Source: Candidatus Solincola tengchongensis
GTDB lineage: Bacteria; Actinomycetota; Geothermincolia; Geothermincolales; RBG-13-55-18
Direction of reading: 5' to 3'
Assembly: GCA_015711895.1 (NCBI GenBank)
Contig: MU158642.1
Location: 1,551-17,340 of the forward strand
Length of the DNA stretch: 15,790 bases
The notes beneath the pieces are model-generated. The model saw nothing but the letters and a program-made list of their open reading frames with translations, did not search any database and was not told the origin of the DNA. How positions within the stretch are numbered: the stretch's first letter is position 1; each line of letters begins with the position of its first letter. Shown in pieces: positions 6,961 through 14,084 of this stretch. A program made the position numbers and the translations under genes.

Positions 6961-7329
6961 TCTAAAAAGAGTCGCTTTCTCCGCATCATGAGGGCTACTT
7001 GGCCAATGCCTTGAGGGAGGCCGGCGGACCTTAAAGGCAGTGCGCCTATCGGCGAACCTGCCCCAGGGTTTTTGCGAAGCATGTACATGGAAGCGCTGCT
7101 GGGGGGCAAAGGTTCAAGCGGGAGACGGCCTGCACTATGGTTTTCTTCTCCGCGGCATGGATGACGTTTAAAACGTTGGAAACTCTTCGTGACGCGCGCC
7201 GGCGGTCGACCATCTCTTCCTCACCTGCCTCTACCGTGACCCTTACACGGCTCGAGCTTCCTCCGCTGGGGATGGGCCTGGCCTTGTGTTCCTCAACGGG
7301 AGGAAGTGGGGGAGACCCGTTGGCGGGCT

Positions 7330-7941
7330 TCAGGAGCGCGTATCGCCGAGGCTCCGGCTTATCTCGGCGACGAGCTGCTCCCCGGCAGAGTAGGCGTCGC
7401 GCATCGCCGTGGGATGGTTCCTCACGGCTCCTCTTTCTCCCATGCGGAAGAAGAGAAGGCGGTGATAGTATTCGATGTCCAGGAGGCGGAAGAAGGAATC
7501 CACGACCTTGATGGCCCCGTCAAAGGCGTGGGGGTCGTCGGCTCCGGCGGTGGACAGGAAGAGCCCCCTGCGGGCATGGCGTGTGTCGGGGTCGGTTATC
7601 TCCTCCTTCAGGATCTCCTTGCGTGCCCATATGCACTGGTGGCGGTCAACGAGGGCCTTAGTCTGAGCGTTGAGGGAATTGAAGTACACGGGGGCGGCGA
7701 GTATTATCCCGTGGCTGGAGAGGGTGAGCCCGTAGATCTTTTCCATGGCGTCTTCCTGCTGGCAGGCCCCGCTGCGCCGGCACCAGCCGCATCCCAGACA
7801 GGGGTTGATCTCCCGGTTGCAGACGACGATCTTGTTCACCGTGGCGCCGGCCGCACGCGCACCCTTGAGCGCCTCCTCGAGCAGGAGTGAGGTGTTGCCG
7901 TTCTGGCGCGGACTACCGGCGATTCCCAGGATCTTCACCAT
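7330..7941 (-). CDS. NAD(P)H-dependent FMN reductase / iron-sulfur flavoprotein-like protein
   Basis: This is a flavodoxin-fold protein of 203 residues. The FMN phosphate-binding loop is GIAGSPRQNGNTSLLL (6-21), and a second conserved segment is IILAAPVYFNSLNAQTKALVDR, which contacts the flavin and builds the dimer. Cysteines 48, 51, 54 and 60, in NPCLGCGWCRRSGAC, give CX2CX2CX5C. That spacing is typical of iron-sulfur flavoproteins of anaerobes and suggests one 4Fe-4S cluster that passes electrons to FMN. The ATG at 7941 is preferred to a TTG at 7947, because GAGGG sits 9 bases before the ATG and only 2 before the TTG. The physiological electron partner is unknown. It lies upstream of selD on the same strand but is separated from it by 0.7 kb, so co-transcription is doubtful. 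Confidence 0.85.
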   Translation of the reverse strand: MVKILGIAGSPRQNGNTSLLLEEALKGARAAGATVNKIVVCNREINPCLGCGWCRRSGACQQEDAMEKIYGLTLSSHGIILAAPVYFNSLNAQTKALVDRHQCIWARKEILKEEITDPDTRHARRGLFLSTAGADDPHAFDGAIKVVDSFFRLLDIEYYHRLLFFRMGERGAVRNHPTAMRDAYSAGEQLVAEISRSLGDTRS

Positions 7942-7989
7942 CGGCAATTCCCTCGCCCTCTTGCTTGATTAATAACCGGGTTGCTGCAA

Positions 7990-8018
7990 ATTTTATCCGA
8001 TACCCACCCTCTCCGCAA
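7990..8018 (-). promoter_or_regulatory. Putative promoter of the flavoprotein gene
   Basis: On the minus strand TTGCGG (8013-8018) and TAAAAT (7990-7995) are separated by 17 bp. The -10 matches consensus at five of six bases and the -35 at three. The start would lie near 7983, giving a leader of about 40 nt. Nearby, 8063-8076 holds a small perfect hairpin, ACCCG-TTTT-CGGGT, which may mark the end of the CoA transferase transcript. Confidence 0.4.
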
Positions 8019-8195
8019 ACTTTTTCGGGAATTTTTCCGGCTGTTTTCCCTTCCTCTCCCTACCCGTTTTCGGGTTAACCTCCCCCTGAAACGGAAGCGA
8101 GAAACGCTTTGGTGTATGTCGTGGGGAGTCGCGGGCCCACTTTTCCGGTCCTCATCCTCCCCGGCGGGAGCTTCCCCTCCGTTCCGCCGCCAAGG

Positions 8196-9347
8196 TCAGA
8201 ATACGGCCTTCTCCTCCCTCATCTCGGAGATCTCCTCCCGCGTGAACCCGGCCTCCAGCAGGAGCTCCTCGGTGTGTTCTCCCAGCTCAGGAGGGGGAAG
8301 CTGAAAACGGGGAGGGGTGGAGGAGAGCTTGTAGGGGCTTCCGAGAAGGCGCACGCGCCTCTCTCCTTCCCCTACCTCCACTATCATGCGGCGGTGACGT
8401 ACCTGGGGGTCGTCGAGGGCCTCGTCAATTCCCGGCAGGTTGCAGTAGGGGATGTCCTTATCGGCCATCAGTTCCATCCACTCCGCAAGGGTTCGCGAGC
8501 GCACGGCATCCCGCACGCGGGGAAGAAGACGTTCGCAGCCCATGATGCGCTGGAAGACGTTCAGGCCTTTGGCGTCCTCCATGCCCAGGACCTCGCAGAG
8601 TTCGTCCCAGAACCAGTCCTCGTGGGCTATCCCGATGACCAGGTATTCTCCGTCGGAGGTCTCGAAGATCCCGTAATGGGGCGTGGCATGCAAAGGGTTG
8701 ACGGTTGGGAGCTCCCCGGTCTCCAGGTATGGGCCCAGGCTGTTGGAGAGCAGGGCGACCGCGCAGTCCAGCATGGAGATGTCCACCAGTTGCCCCTCGC
8801 CGGTCCTCTCTCGAGCCTGGAGCGCGGCCAGTATCCCGATGACCGAGTTCAGGGCGGAGACGATGTCCGCCACCTCGAAACCCAGGACCACCGGCCTTCC
8901 CTCCCTGTCCCTGGTGAGCCCCAGAACGCCCCCCATGGCCAGGTAGTTGATGTCGTGACCGGGACGGTCGCGGTAAGGCCCGTCCTGCCCGAATCCGCTT
9001 ATGGAGCAGTAGATGAGGCGGGGGTTGATCTCCCGCAGCGTCTGGTAATCCACGCCCAGGCGGGCGGTGGTTCCGGGTCGGAAGCCCTCCACCACCACAT
9101 CCGCTCCTGCGGCCAGGCGGCGGAAGGCCTCCTGGGCCCTGGGGTGCTTCAAGTTCAGAGCCAGGCTCTTCTTGTTGCGGTTTATCTGGTTGAAGAGGAA
9201 ACTGTAGGCGCGCGCGTGGTCGCCGGTGCCCGGCGGCTCCACCTTTATGACCTCCGCGCCCAGATCGGCCAGGATCATGGTGCACAGCGGACCGGGATAG
9301 AGCTGCGACATATCGAGGATGCGGATTCCGTCAAGGGGCGTGGTCAT
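8196..9347 (-). CDS. CaiB/BaiF family class III CoA transferase
   Basis: This enzyme of 383 residues moves CoA between carboxylic acids, or epimerises an acyl-CoA, in the family that includes formyl-CoA transferase, carnitine CoA transferase and alpha-methylacyl-CoA racemase. The N-terminus is typical: LDGIRILDMSQLYPGPLCTMILADLGAEVIKVEPP (5-39), followed by NRNKKSLALNLK (56-67), VVVEGFRPG (84-92) and SGFGQDGPYRDRPGHD. The aspartate at 132 in RPGHDINY aligns with the catalytic Asp of the family. GQLVDISMLDC is the second conserved block. The ATG at 9347 has GGGAGGAG with good spacing. The substrate cannot be told from the sequence and no partner acyl-CoA dehydrogenase or ligase is next to it. 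The gene is complete. Confidence 0.93.
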   Translation of the reverse strand: MTTPLDGIRILDMSQLYPGPLCTMILADLGAEVIKVEPPGTGDHARAYSFLFNQINRNKKSLALNLKHPRAQEAFRRLAAGADVVVEGFRPGTTARLGVDYQTLREINPRLIYCSISGFGQDGPYRDRPGHDINYLAMGGVLGLTRDREGRPVVLGFEVADIVSALNSVIGILAALQARERTGEGQLVDISMLDCAVALLSNSLGPYLETGELPTVNPLHATPHYGIFETSDGEYLVIGIAHEDWFWDELCEVLGMEDAKGLNVFQRIMGCERLLPRVRDAVRSRTLAEWMELMADKDIPYCNLPGIDEALDDPQVRHRRMIVEVGEGERRVRLLGSPYKLSSTPPRFQLPPPELGEHTEELLLEAGFTREEISEMREEKAVF

Positions 9348-9845
9348 CCCAATCTCCTCCCTCTCGTGGGCTAGGGGTTCGGCCGGGGAGACGGATATCC
9401 GTTTTCCGGACGCGGATGGCCATTCTCCCCTTTTTAAATGCCGATACCCGCCGGATACGCACCAATTATATTAACGCCGCACCGTTTAAGGAAGTTAAGG
9501 CCCTTTCCGCGCCGGACGGGAGCGGCGGGGACGCCTTGCTCCGGCCGCGGTCCCCAATGAGGTGGCTCCCCTTGCCGGGGAATCCCCTGCGACTACAAAC
9601 CCTCATCATACGCGAATACGGGCGCGATATGAGATGGCTCCACTGCCCGGAAATCCCCCTGCGACCTCTGCCGGAATGGTTTCCGGGGGGACGCGGCGTC
9701 CTTTCGAAACGGTTCATATGCCGAAGAGCCGCTCGAGGCCGAGGGTCCCGGGATCGCTTACCTGGCGGGAAAGGGACGGTCCCGCTGCCGCGGCTCCCGG
9801 GAAGCGGCGGGCGCCGGTTCCTTCACGCCGGAGAGGAGAATAAAA
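9348..9845. other. Gap between CoA transferase and tRNA-Pro
   Basis: No supported protein gene lies here. It contains a perfect minus-strand TATAAT (9465-9470), which could drive the CoA transferase with a leader of about 110 nt although no good -35 is present. It also has a pair of related 37-bp repeats (9557-9593 and 9629-9665). The open frames across it owe their length to GC-rich composition and one runs straight into the tRNA gene. Confidence 0.6.
9557..9665. repeat. Two imperfect 37-bp direct repeats, 72 bp apart
   Basis: The segments 9557-9593 and 9629-9665 both begin ATGAG, share TGGCTCC and end CCCCTGCGAC (or CCCCCTGCGAC). They match at 29 of 37 positions without gaps. The second copy is preceded by CGAATACGGGCGCGAT. 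They sit between the CoA transferase and tRNA-Pro and might belong to a dispersed repeat family. Confidence 0.7.
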
Positions 9846-9923
9846 TGGTCGGGGTGAGAGGATTTGAACCTCCGACCTCGGCGTCCCGAACGCCGCGCGC
9901 TGACCAAACTGCGCCACACCCCG
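9846..9923 (-). tRNA. tRNA-Pro (anticodon CGG), CCA encoded
   Basis: The minus strand folds as a standard tRNA. The acceptor stem is CGGGGTG/CACCCCG with discriminator A and encoded CCA at 9846-9848. The anticodon stem CGGCG/CGCCG holds the loop TTCGGGA with anticodon CGG at 9886-9888, reading the proline codon CCG. The T arm is GGAGG-TTCAAAT-CCTCT, with one non-Watson-Crick position. A T-rich tail follows. It reads a codon that should be frequent in this GC-rich genome. Confidence 0.96.
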
Positions 9924-10370
9924 ACATCCCCATATTATAGAGAAACTCATCCTTGTTGATAACCCTTTGTCCGTGCCGCAACAAGGGCGCGCCGCCCTCC
10001 CCTCGCTGCGCCTCGCGACGGGCCACCTCAAGGCCTTGTCCCGGCCCGCTGTCTCTGGAATCCCTCGCCCCTTTCCCCGCGCCCCACTCACCCACCGGTT
10101 GAGGGAGAGCCCAGACCGATCGGCCATCCTCTCCGCCTCCCATTGTGGGGGAAAGGGGGCATGGGAGGTTGAGTGATCCTCCACTTCTTCCCCAGTTCAT
10201 TCGCTCCACTCGTTCTTGCCGCAAGGAAAGCGCAAGGGGGATTCGCATATGTCCGGCCTGCCCCTTCCTGTCGCGCGGCAAGCAATAGGAGTGCCCGTCC
10301 TGCTCCCGAACCCGGGTACCCATCGCCCATGGCTCGCTCCGTGTGAGATGGCGTGAACCTTGCGCCCGGG
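9924..10370. other. Gap between tRNA-Pro and the ferredoxin cluster
   Basis: I see no supported gene in this stretch; the open frames are overlapping and without recognisable protein character. Next to the tRNA, CCTTGTTG (9951-9958) and CAACAAGG (9979-9986) form an 8-bp inverted repeat that overlaps the -35 of the tRNA promoter. The middle part is GC-rich with no clear repeats. The far end leads into the plus-strand promoter at 10371. Confidence 0.6.
9934..9962 (-). promoter_or_regulatory. Promoter of tRNA-Pro
   Basis: On the minus strand TTATCA (9957-9962, four of six) is followed after exactly 17 bp by a perfect TATAAT (9934-9939). The start is expected near 9927, a few bases before the mature tRNA 5' end at 9923. 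Confidence 0.65.
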
Positions 10371-10400
10371 TTGACGGGCCCGCGGGAGTCGGCCCATAAT
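10371..10400 (+). promoter_or_regulatory. Promoter of the ferredoxin-PLP enzyme-DUF2085 cluster
   Basis: TTGACG (10371-10376) and CATAAT (10395-10400) each match the sigma-70 consensus at five of six bases and are 18 bp apart. The start should fall near 10407, giving a leader of about 38 nt before the ATG at 10445. It is the best promoter candidate for the four closely packed genes that follow. Confidence 0.6.
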
Positions 10401-10444
10401 GGGAGAAAGCGCCTGGAAGGGAGTGGTCGGCAAGCGGAGGAGGT

Positions 10445-11287
10445 ATGGGATATCCAAAAGGGGTGGTGAAGGGGTTTCTCTCCCTGTGGCCTTTCACCCA
10501 CCTGGTCAAGAAGCTCAGCCCCTATCCGCCCTTTCGGCGGCTTTTCGCTCCCCTCGTGGACGAGAAGGTCCTCCAGGTGACCTTCCTTCCGGTGTCCGAG
10601 GACATTCCTCTCCCGGAGAGCACGGTGCTGCCCCGCCAGGCCCTCGCCGAGCTCATCCGGGCCTCCTCACACCGCTTCATCCATGACGGATGCATCTGCC
10701 GGAACCGCGAAGGCTGCAGCAAATATCCCCGGGATATAGGATGTATCTTCCTGGGAGAGGCCGCCGCCCACCTCCATCCCTCCCTGGGCCACCGAGCCTC
10801 GGTGGAGGAATGTCTGGCCCATGTGGAGAGAGCGGCGCGGGCCGGGCTCACGGGCATGATCGGCCGCATATGGTTCGACGCCGCCAGCCTCGGCGTGCTG
10901 CGCGAGTTCAAGCGCTTCCTGGTGGTGTGCTTCTGCTGCGACTGTTGCTGTCTGGTGCGCACGGACATGCGCCATGCGGCCCCGGAGTTCAAGCGGGCCA
11001 TACGCCGGCTGGATTCGGTACGCGTGAGGGTGGGGGAACGCTGTGCCGGATGCGGGACCTGCGTGGAAGCTTGTTTCGTGGGGGCGGTTGAGCTTCGCGG
11101 GGGGAGGGCCTTCATAGACCCGGAAAAGTGCAAGGGTTGCGGCAGGTGCTCCCTCCTCTGCCCCAATCGGGCCGTGGAGGTGGAGTTCGACCCCTCGGAG
11201 GAGCTTTTCCGGGAGCTTCTGCGCCGGGCGGGGGCCGTTGCCGGGGGTGAGGGAGTCGAGGAGGACGGAGGAGGCGCGCGGCGATGA
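10445..11287 (+). CDS. Cysteine-rich 4Fe-4S binding protein with C-terminal 2x[4Fe-4S] ferredoxin domain
   Basis: This is a protein of 280 residues with a classic bacterial-type ferredoxin domain at about 195-248. Cysteines 200, 203, 206, 210 and 229, 232, 235, 239 each form CX2CX2CX3C, for two 4Fe-4S clusters. The N-terminal 180 residues carry two further cysteine groups. One is CICRNREGCSKYP...GC (Cys 83, 85, 91, 100). The other is the unusual VVCFCCDCCCLVR (Cys 162, 164, 165, 167, 168, 169), which could hold an additional metal cluster. There is no signal peptide or membrane segment, so it is likely a cytoplasmic electron carrier. The ATG at 10445 has GGAGGAGGT immediately before it. The stop overlaps the next start as ATGA. 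The specific redox partner is unknown. Confidence 0.8.
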   Translation: MGYPKGVVKGFLSLWPFTHLVKKLSPYPPFRRLFAPLVDEKVLQVTFLPVSEDIPLPESTVLPRQALAELIRASSHRFIHDGCICRNREGCSKYPRDIGCIFLGEAAAHLHPSLGHRASVEECLAHVERAARAGLTGMIGRIWFDAASLGVLREFKRFLVVCFCCDCCCLVRTDMRHAAPEFKRAIRRLDSVRVRVGERCAGCGTCVEACFVGAVELRGGRAFIDPEKCKGCGRCSLLCPNRAVEVEFDPSEELFRELLRRAGAVAGGEGVEEDGGGARR

Positions 11288-11838
11288 CCGGCCTCCGCGA
11301 GGACACGGATGTTCAGGGCACTCCGCATGGGGTGGAAACCCAAGCCCTCACCGCCGCATGCACGGGATGCGGGAGGACGATACGTCTTCCTCCGCAGTTT
11401 CCCGGCGGGAGGTTCCTGTGCGCCCGGTGCCACCACCTCATGTCGGCCTGGAACGGGGAGGGGCGCGGTGGTTCCGGGAAATGGTTTCGCGCCGGCTGCC
11501 TGGGAGGGCTGGCTGCCGTCGCCGCGGCCGGTATCTCCCTGTGCTCCCTTTACCTCGCGGGCACCGGAAGGGGAGCCTGGTTCGCGGCTCTGCTCCTCGC
11601 TTTTTCGCTCACCGTGGCCATACCCCTGGGGGTGTACCGCAGACGCCGCAACCTGTACCTCATCGTCTCAACCCTTTATCTCCCGCTGGGAGTTTGGTGT
11701 TTCCTCTGGTACCTGGCCCCGGGTGTGGGATGGGATTACCCATCTTCCCTGCTCGGGGGCGGATTCTTCTTCCTGGTGTTGGGCGCCGGGGGGGTTTATC
11801 TTTACTACAGGGATATTCGGTCACTTCCGAGGTGGTGA
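11284..11838 (+). CDS. Zinc-ribbon membrane protein of unknown function
   Basis: I do not recognise this 184-residue protein. Near the N-terminus, CTGC (Cys 26, 29) and CARC (Cys 46, 49) make a four-cysteine zinc-ribbon-like pattern. Four hydrophobic stretches follow, about residues 69-92, 98-117, 123-146 and 154-175, which suggests a four-helix membrane protein with a cytoplasmic or exposed zinc finger at its front. The ATG at 11284 overlaps the TGA of the ferredoxin gene, so translation is probably coupled. The next gene begins 6 nt after its stop. Its place in the cluster suggests a link to the iron-sulfur protein before it, but no function can be stated. Confidence 0.75.
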   Translation: MTGLREDTDVQGTPHGVETQALTAACTGCGRTIRLPPQFPGGRFLCARCHHLMSAWNGEGRGGSGKWFRAGCLGGLAAVAAAGISLCSLYLAGTGRGAWFAALLLAFSLTVAIPLGVYRRRRNLYLIVSTLYLPLGVWCFLWYLAPGVGWDYPSSLLGGGFFFLVLGAGGVYLYYRDIRSLPRW

Positions 11839-11844
11839 GCCGGG

Positions 11845-12993
11845 ATGGAAGATGAACTCCCTCTCTTCAGGCGTTTCCCCGCCTTGTGCGCATTCCTGCC
11901 CCGGGTCTCGCTGGGGATATGGCCCACTCCGGTGGAGAGGCTGTCTTCCCTGGAGCGGCAGCATGGGTTGCCGCCCTTCTACGTCAAGAGGGATGACCTG
12001 AGTTCCCCGCATTACGGGGGCAACAAGGTCCGCAAGCTGGAGTTCACCCTGGCGGACGCCCTGCGCCTCGGTTGCCGGGTGGTCATGACCATGGGAGCGG
12101 CGGGTTCCAACCACGTGCTGGCCACCGCGGTGCACGGCCGGAGGCTGGGCCTCAAGACCGTGGCCCTCCTCTTCGACCAGCCCTGCGCGGAGTATGTGCG
12201 CCGCAACCTCCTCCTGGACGCTCGTTTCGGCGTGCGCCTGCGCTGGGCCTCATCCATTCCCCTGATACCCCTGGCTTATCTGCGGGAGCGGATCTACCAT
12301 CTGTTGAGGCGCGAGAAGGTCTACTGGCTGGGCCCCGGGGGGTCCTCGGCTCTTGGATGCCTGGGGTATGTGAACGCGGGGTTGGAGATCGCTGAACAGG
12401 TGGAACGGGGCTCGCTCCCGGAGCCGGGACTGGTGGTCACGGCCATGGGCACCCACGGGACGGCGGCTGGGCTTTGGGTGGGGATGAAACTGGCCGGCCT
12501 GGGTTCCCGCCTGGTGGGTGTCGGCGTGGTGGAGACCGCCTACTGCAACCCCTTCCTGTGGTCGCGCCTGGCCAACGCGGTGGCGAGGCTCCTGAAGAGC
12601 ATGGACCCGGGCATCATGATCCCGCGGGCCAGGCCCTCCGACCTTCTTTTCATAGGCGACCAGCTGGGCAGGGGCTACGCCTATCTCACGCCCGAGGACG
12701 TGCAGGCGGTACGGGAAGCCCATGAGCTGGAGGGACTGATGCTGGAGGGGACCTATACCGGAAAAGCGCTGGCGGCGGCATTGAGACTTGGGGGCGCCAG
12801 CGGGGGTAAGCCGATTCTCTTCGTGAACACCTATAATTCCGCCGATCTCTCCCATCTGATCGAAGGCATTGATTACCATGTTCTACCAGCCCCCTTCCAC
12901 CGCTTTTTCACCGCCCCCTGGCGTGAGCTGGAGGAGGAACTGGTCTCTCTGACCTGCGCAGGGGATGGGGATAACTCCGCCGGTGCGGCCTGA
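11845..12993 (+). CDS. PLP-dependent D-cysteine desulfhydrase / ACC deaminase family enzyme
   Basis: This fold-type II PLP enzyme of 382 residues belongs to the family of D-cysteine desulfhydrase and 1-aminocyclopropane-1-carboxylate deaminase. Near the N-terminus are TPVERL, VKRDDL and GGNKVRKLEF, with Lys61 the likely Schiff-base lysine. The substrate-carboxylate loop GAAGSNHVLATAVHG follows, then GPGGSSALGCLGYVNAGLEI and the phosphate-binding MGTHGTAAGLWVG. The end motif EGTYTGKALAAA is also typical. It is somewhat longer than the usual 330 or so, with an extended C-terminus after VNTYNSADL. A product of D-cysteine cleavage would be pyruvate, ammonia and sulfide, but the substrate is not fixed by sequence. 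It starts 6 nt after the preceding gene and ends 10 nt before the next. Confidence 0.88.
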   Translation: MEDELPLFRRFPALCAFLPRVSLGIWPTPVERLSSLERQHGLPPFYVKRDDLSSPHYGGNKVRKLEFTLADALRLGCRVVMTMGAAGSNHVLATAVHGRRLGLKTVALLFDQPCAEYVRRNLLLDARFGVRLRWASSIPLIPLAYLRERIYHLLRREKVYWLGPGGSSALGCLGYVNAGLEIAEQVERGSLPEPGLVVTAMGTHGTAAGLWVGMKLAGLGSRLVGVGVVETAYCNPFLWSRLANAVARLLKSMDPGIMIPRARPSDLLFIGDQLGRGYAYLTPEDVQAVREAHELEGLMLEGTYTGKALAAALRLGGASGGKPILFVNTYNSADLSHLIEGIDYHVLPAPFHRFFTAPWRELEEELVSLTCAGDGDNSAGAA

Positions 12994-13003
12994 AGGAGAC
13001 GAG

Positions 13004-13711
13004 ATGTGCCTCTGGGACCGCTGGCTGTGGGAGCTGGGTTTCGCCGTCTGCCATCAACGCACGGACCGCCTTCTCTCCTTCGGGGGGAGGCCTCTCTTCG
13101 TGTGCGCCAGGGATACGGGGATGTTCGTCGCCTTCTTCGGTCTTCTCCTGGCCCTGAGCCTTTTGCGGAGGGAGCGGAGTGCGGGCATACCCTCCTTCGC
13201 CACCATCGCCCTCTGCGTCGCGGGAATCCTCTTCCTGGCCTGGGACGGACTTACCAGCTACCTGGGGTGGAGGGAGTCGACCAACCTCCTGCGCTTTCTG
13301 AGCGGCGCTACCGGAGGAGCCGGACTCGCCGTTCCGGTTTCCGCCCTCATGAACCGGGAGATATGGTTGGAGGACACCTCGCGGCGCATCATGGGCGGGG
13401 GGCGGGACATCCTCTTCGTATCCGTGGTCTCGCTGGTCGCCCTTCCTCTCTACATAATGCGACCACCCTCCCTTTTCCGCGTGGCACAGCTGGAGCTGCT
13501 TCTCTCCATGCTGGGGACCTTCTGGTCCCTGAACCTCCTTTTGATCTGCCTCCTCAGGCCACGGAGGAGAGAGGAGGCGCTACGCGCGCGCATCGCGCTC
13601 GCCTTTCTCCTCCTGGTCCTGGAGCTCGCCGCTTCCTACTGGGCACACCGCCTCTTGGCTGGCGGAGGGCCTCTCGTCCCTCCTCCCGCACTCTTCGGAC
13701 GGCTTCCGTAA
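13004..13711 (+). CDS. DUF2085-type membrane protein
   Basis: This integral membrane protein has 235 residues. Its N-terminal block, FAVCHQRTDRLLSFGGRPLFVCARDTGMF (13-41), matches the DUF2085 family signature, which usually reads CHQRPxRSF...CARCTGxY. Here the second cysteine of CARC is aspartate (Asp37). Several hydrophobic helices follow, about residues 42-58, 68-83, 103-116, 136-153, 160-183 and 195-213. The start at 13004 is chosen because AAGGAG lies 5 bases upstream. An earlier in-frame ATG at 12965 would overlap the previous gene by 29 bases and has no such site. It is the last gene of the cluster. The function of the family is not known; the cysteine-histidine block suggests metal or redox chemistry at the membrane. 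Confidence 0.82.
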   Translation: MCLWDRWLWELGFAVCHQRTDRLLSFGGRPLFVCARDTGMFVAFFGLLLALSLLRRERSAGIPSFATIALCVAGILFLAWDGLTSYLGWRESTNLLRFLSGATGGAGLAVPVSALMNREIWLEDTSRRIMGGGRDILFVSVVSLVALPLYIMRPPSLFRVAQLELLLSMLGTFWSLNLLLICLLRPRRREEALRARIALAFLLLVLELAASYWAHRLLAGGGPLVPPPALFGRLP

Positions 13712-13739
13712 GGGCAGCCGAAGGTAAAACCACGCCCTT
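13710..13739 (+). terminator. Possible terminator after the DUF2085 gene
   Basis: AAGGGC (13710-13715) and GCCCTT (13734-13739) form a 6-bp stem around an 18-base loop, directly at the stop codon. A T-rich stretch (TTGTTGTATATT) follows. The long loop makes it weak. Confidence 0.3.
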
Positions 13740-13802
13740 TGTTGTATATTGGTTTAGTCCGGCGGCATCGCCAGCTCTCGTTACGCGTCCAGGAGGTCCG
13801 AC

Positions 13803-14084
13803 ATGCACGCAAGAAAGGAAAAGCTCCGGGTGGAGATCTACACCACCTCTCATCGTATCCTGGCCGACCTGCACATCTTCGCCGGAGCGAGATTGACGGA
13901 CATAATGCAGTCCAGGGAAACGCAGTCCTTTTTCGCCCTCACGGACGTGGAGGTGTACAACCTGAACACCGGGGAGCTCCTCTTCCGAACCGATTTCATC
14001 GACATCAACCGCAGCCACATCGTCCTCATCCGCCCCGTGGAGGTGCCCCAGCGCAGCCGGGAGGAATTGCGTCCTTCCTTCTGA
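13803..14084 (+). CDS. Small conserved-looking protein (DUF6812-like)
   Basis: This protein of 93 residues has no signal peptide or membrane segment. The pattern is mainly beta: KLRVEIYTTSHRILADLHI, then ARLTDIMQS, FFALTDVEVYNLNTGELLF and DFIDINRSHIVLIRPVE. The alternation suggests a small barrel or sandwich. It resembles from memory the small DUF6812 proteins of Actinobacteria-like bacteria, but I cannot confirm the family. The ATG at 13803 has AGGAGG 7 bases upstream. It lies 91 nt after the DUF2085 gene and past a possible terminator, so it may be its own unit. It is convergent with the next minus-strand gene, 250 bp away. No function is assigned. Confidence 0.75.
   Translation: MHARKEKLRVEIYTTSHRILADLHIFAGARLTDIMQSRETQSFFALTDVEVYNLNTGELLFRTDFIDINRSHIVLIRPVEVPQRSREELRPSF

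Larger units (their letters stand above)
6607..7329. other. Long gap upstream of selD: leader, repeats and AT-rich block
   Basis: No protein gene is convincing here. From the selD side it holds a GC-rich stretch with a strong hairpin (6802-6820), a 35-bp sequence present twice (6861-6895 and 6901-6935), an AT-rich block (about 6926-6970) and a more mixed segment up to the flavoprotein gene stop. A minus-strand 55-codon ORF (7046-7213) has a passable GAGG ribosome-binding site but no recognisable product. A 13-bp near-palindrome, ACGTTT-A-AAACGT, lies near 7166. The 6971-7329 part may be a decayed gene, because short open stretches appear in more than one frame. I cannot identify it. Confidence 0.5.

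Noticed and set aside
7330..7332. Stop TGA of the flavoprotein gene as selenocysteine
   Set aside because: The protein is complete for its fold at this point, and the continuation is proline- and arginine-rich with no conserved features.
8109..9374. 421-codon plus-strand ORF opposite the CoA transferase
   Set aside because: It is antisense to a complete CaiB/BaiF gene that carries all conserved blocks.
9416..9940. 174-codon plus-strand ORF between the CoA transferase and tRNA-Pro
   Set aside because: It runs through the tRNA-Pro gene and the imperfect repeats, with no ribosome-binding site or protein motif.
9823..10509. Long minus-strand ORFs across the tRNA-Pro to ferredoxin gap
   Set aside because: They pass through tRNA-Pro, the plus-strand promoter and the ferredoxin gene start, and have low-complexity GC-rich composition.
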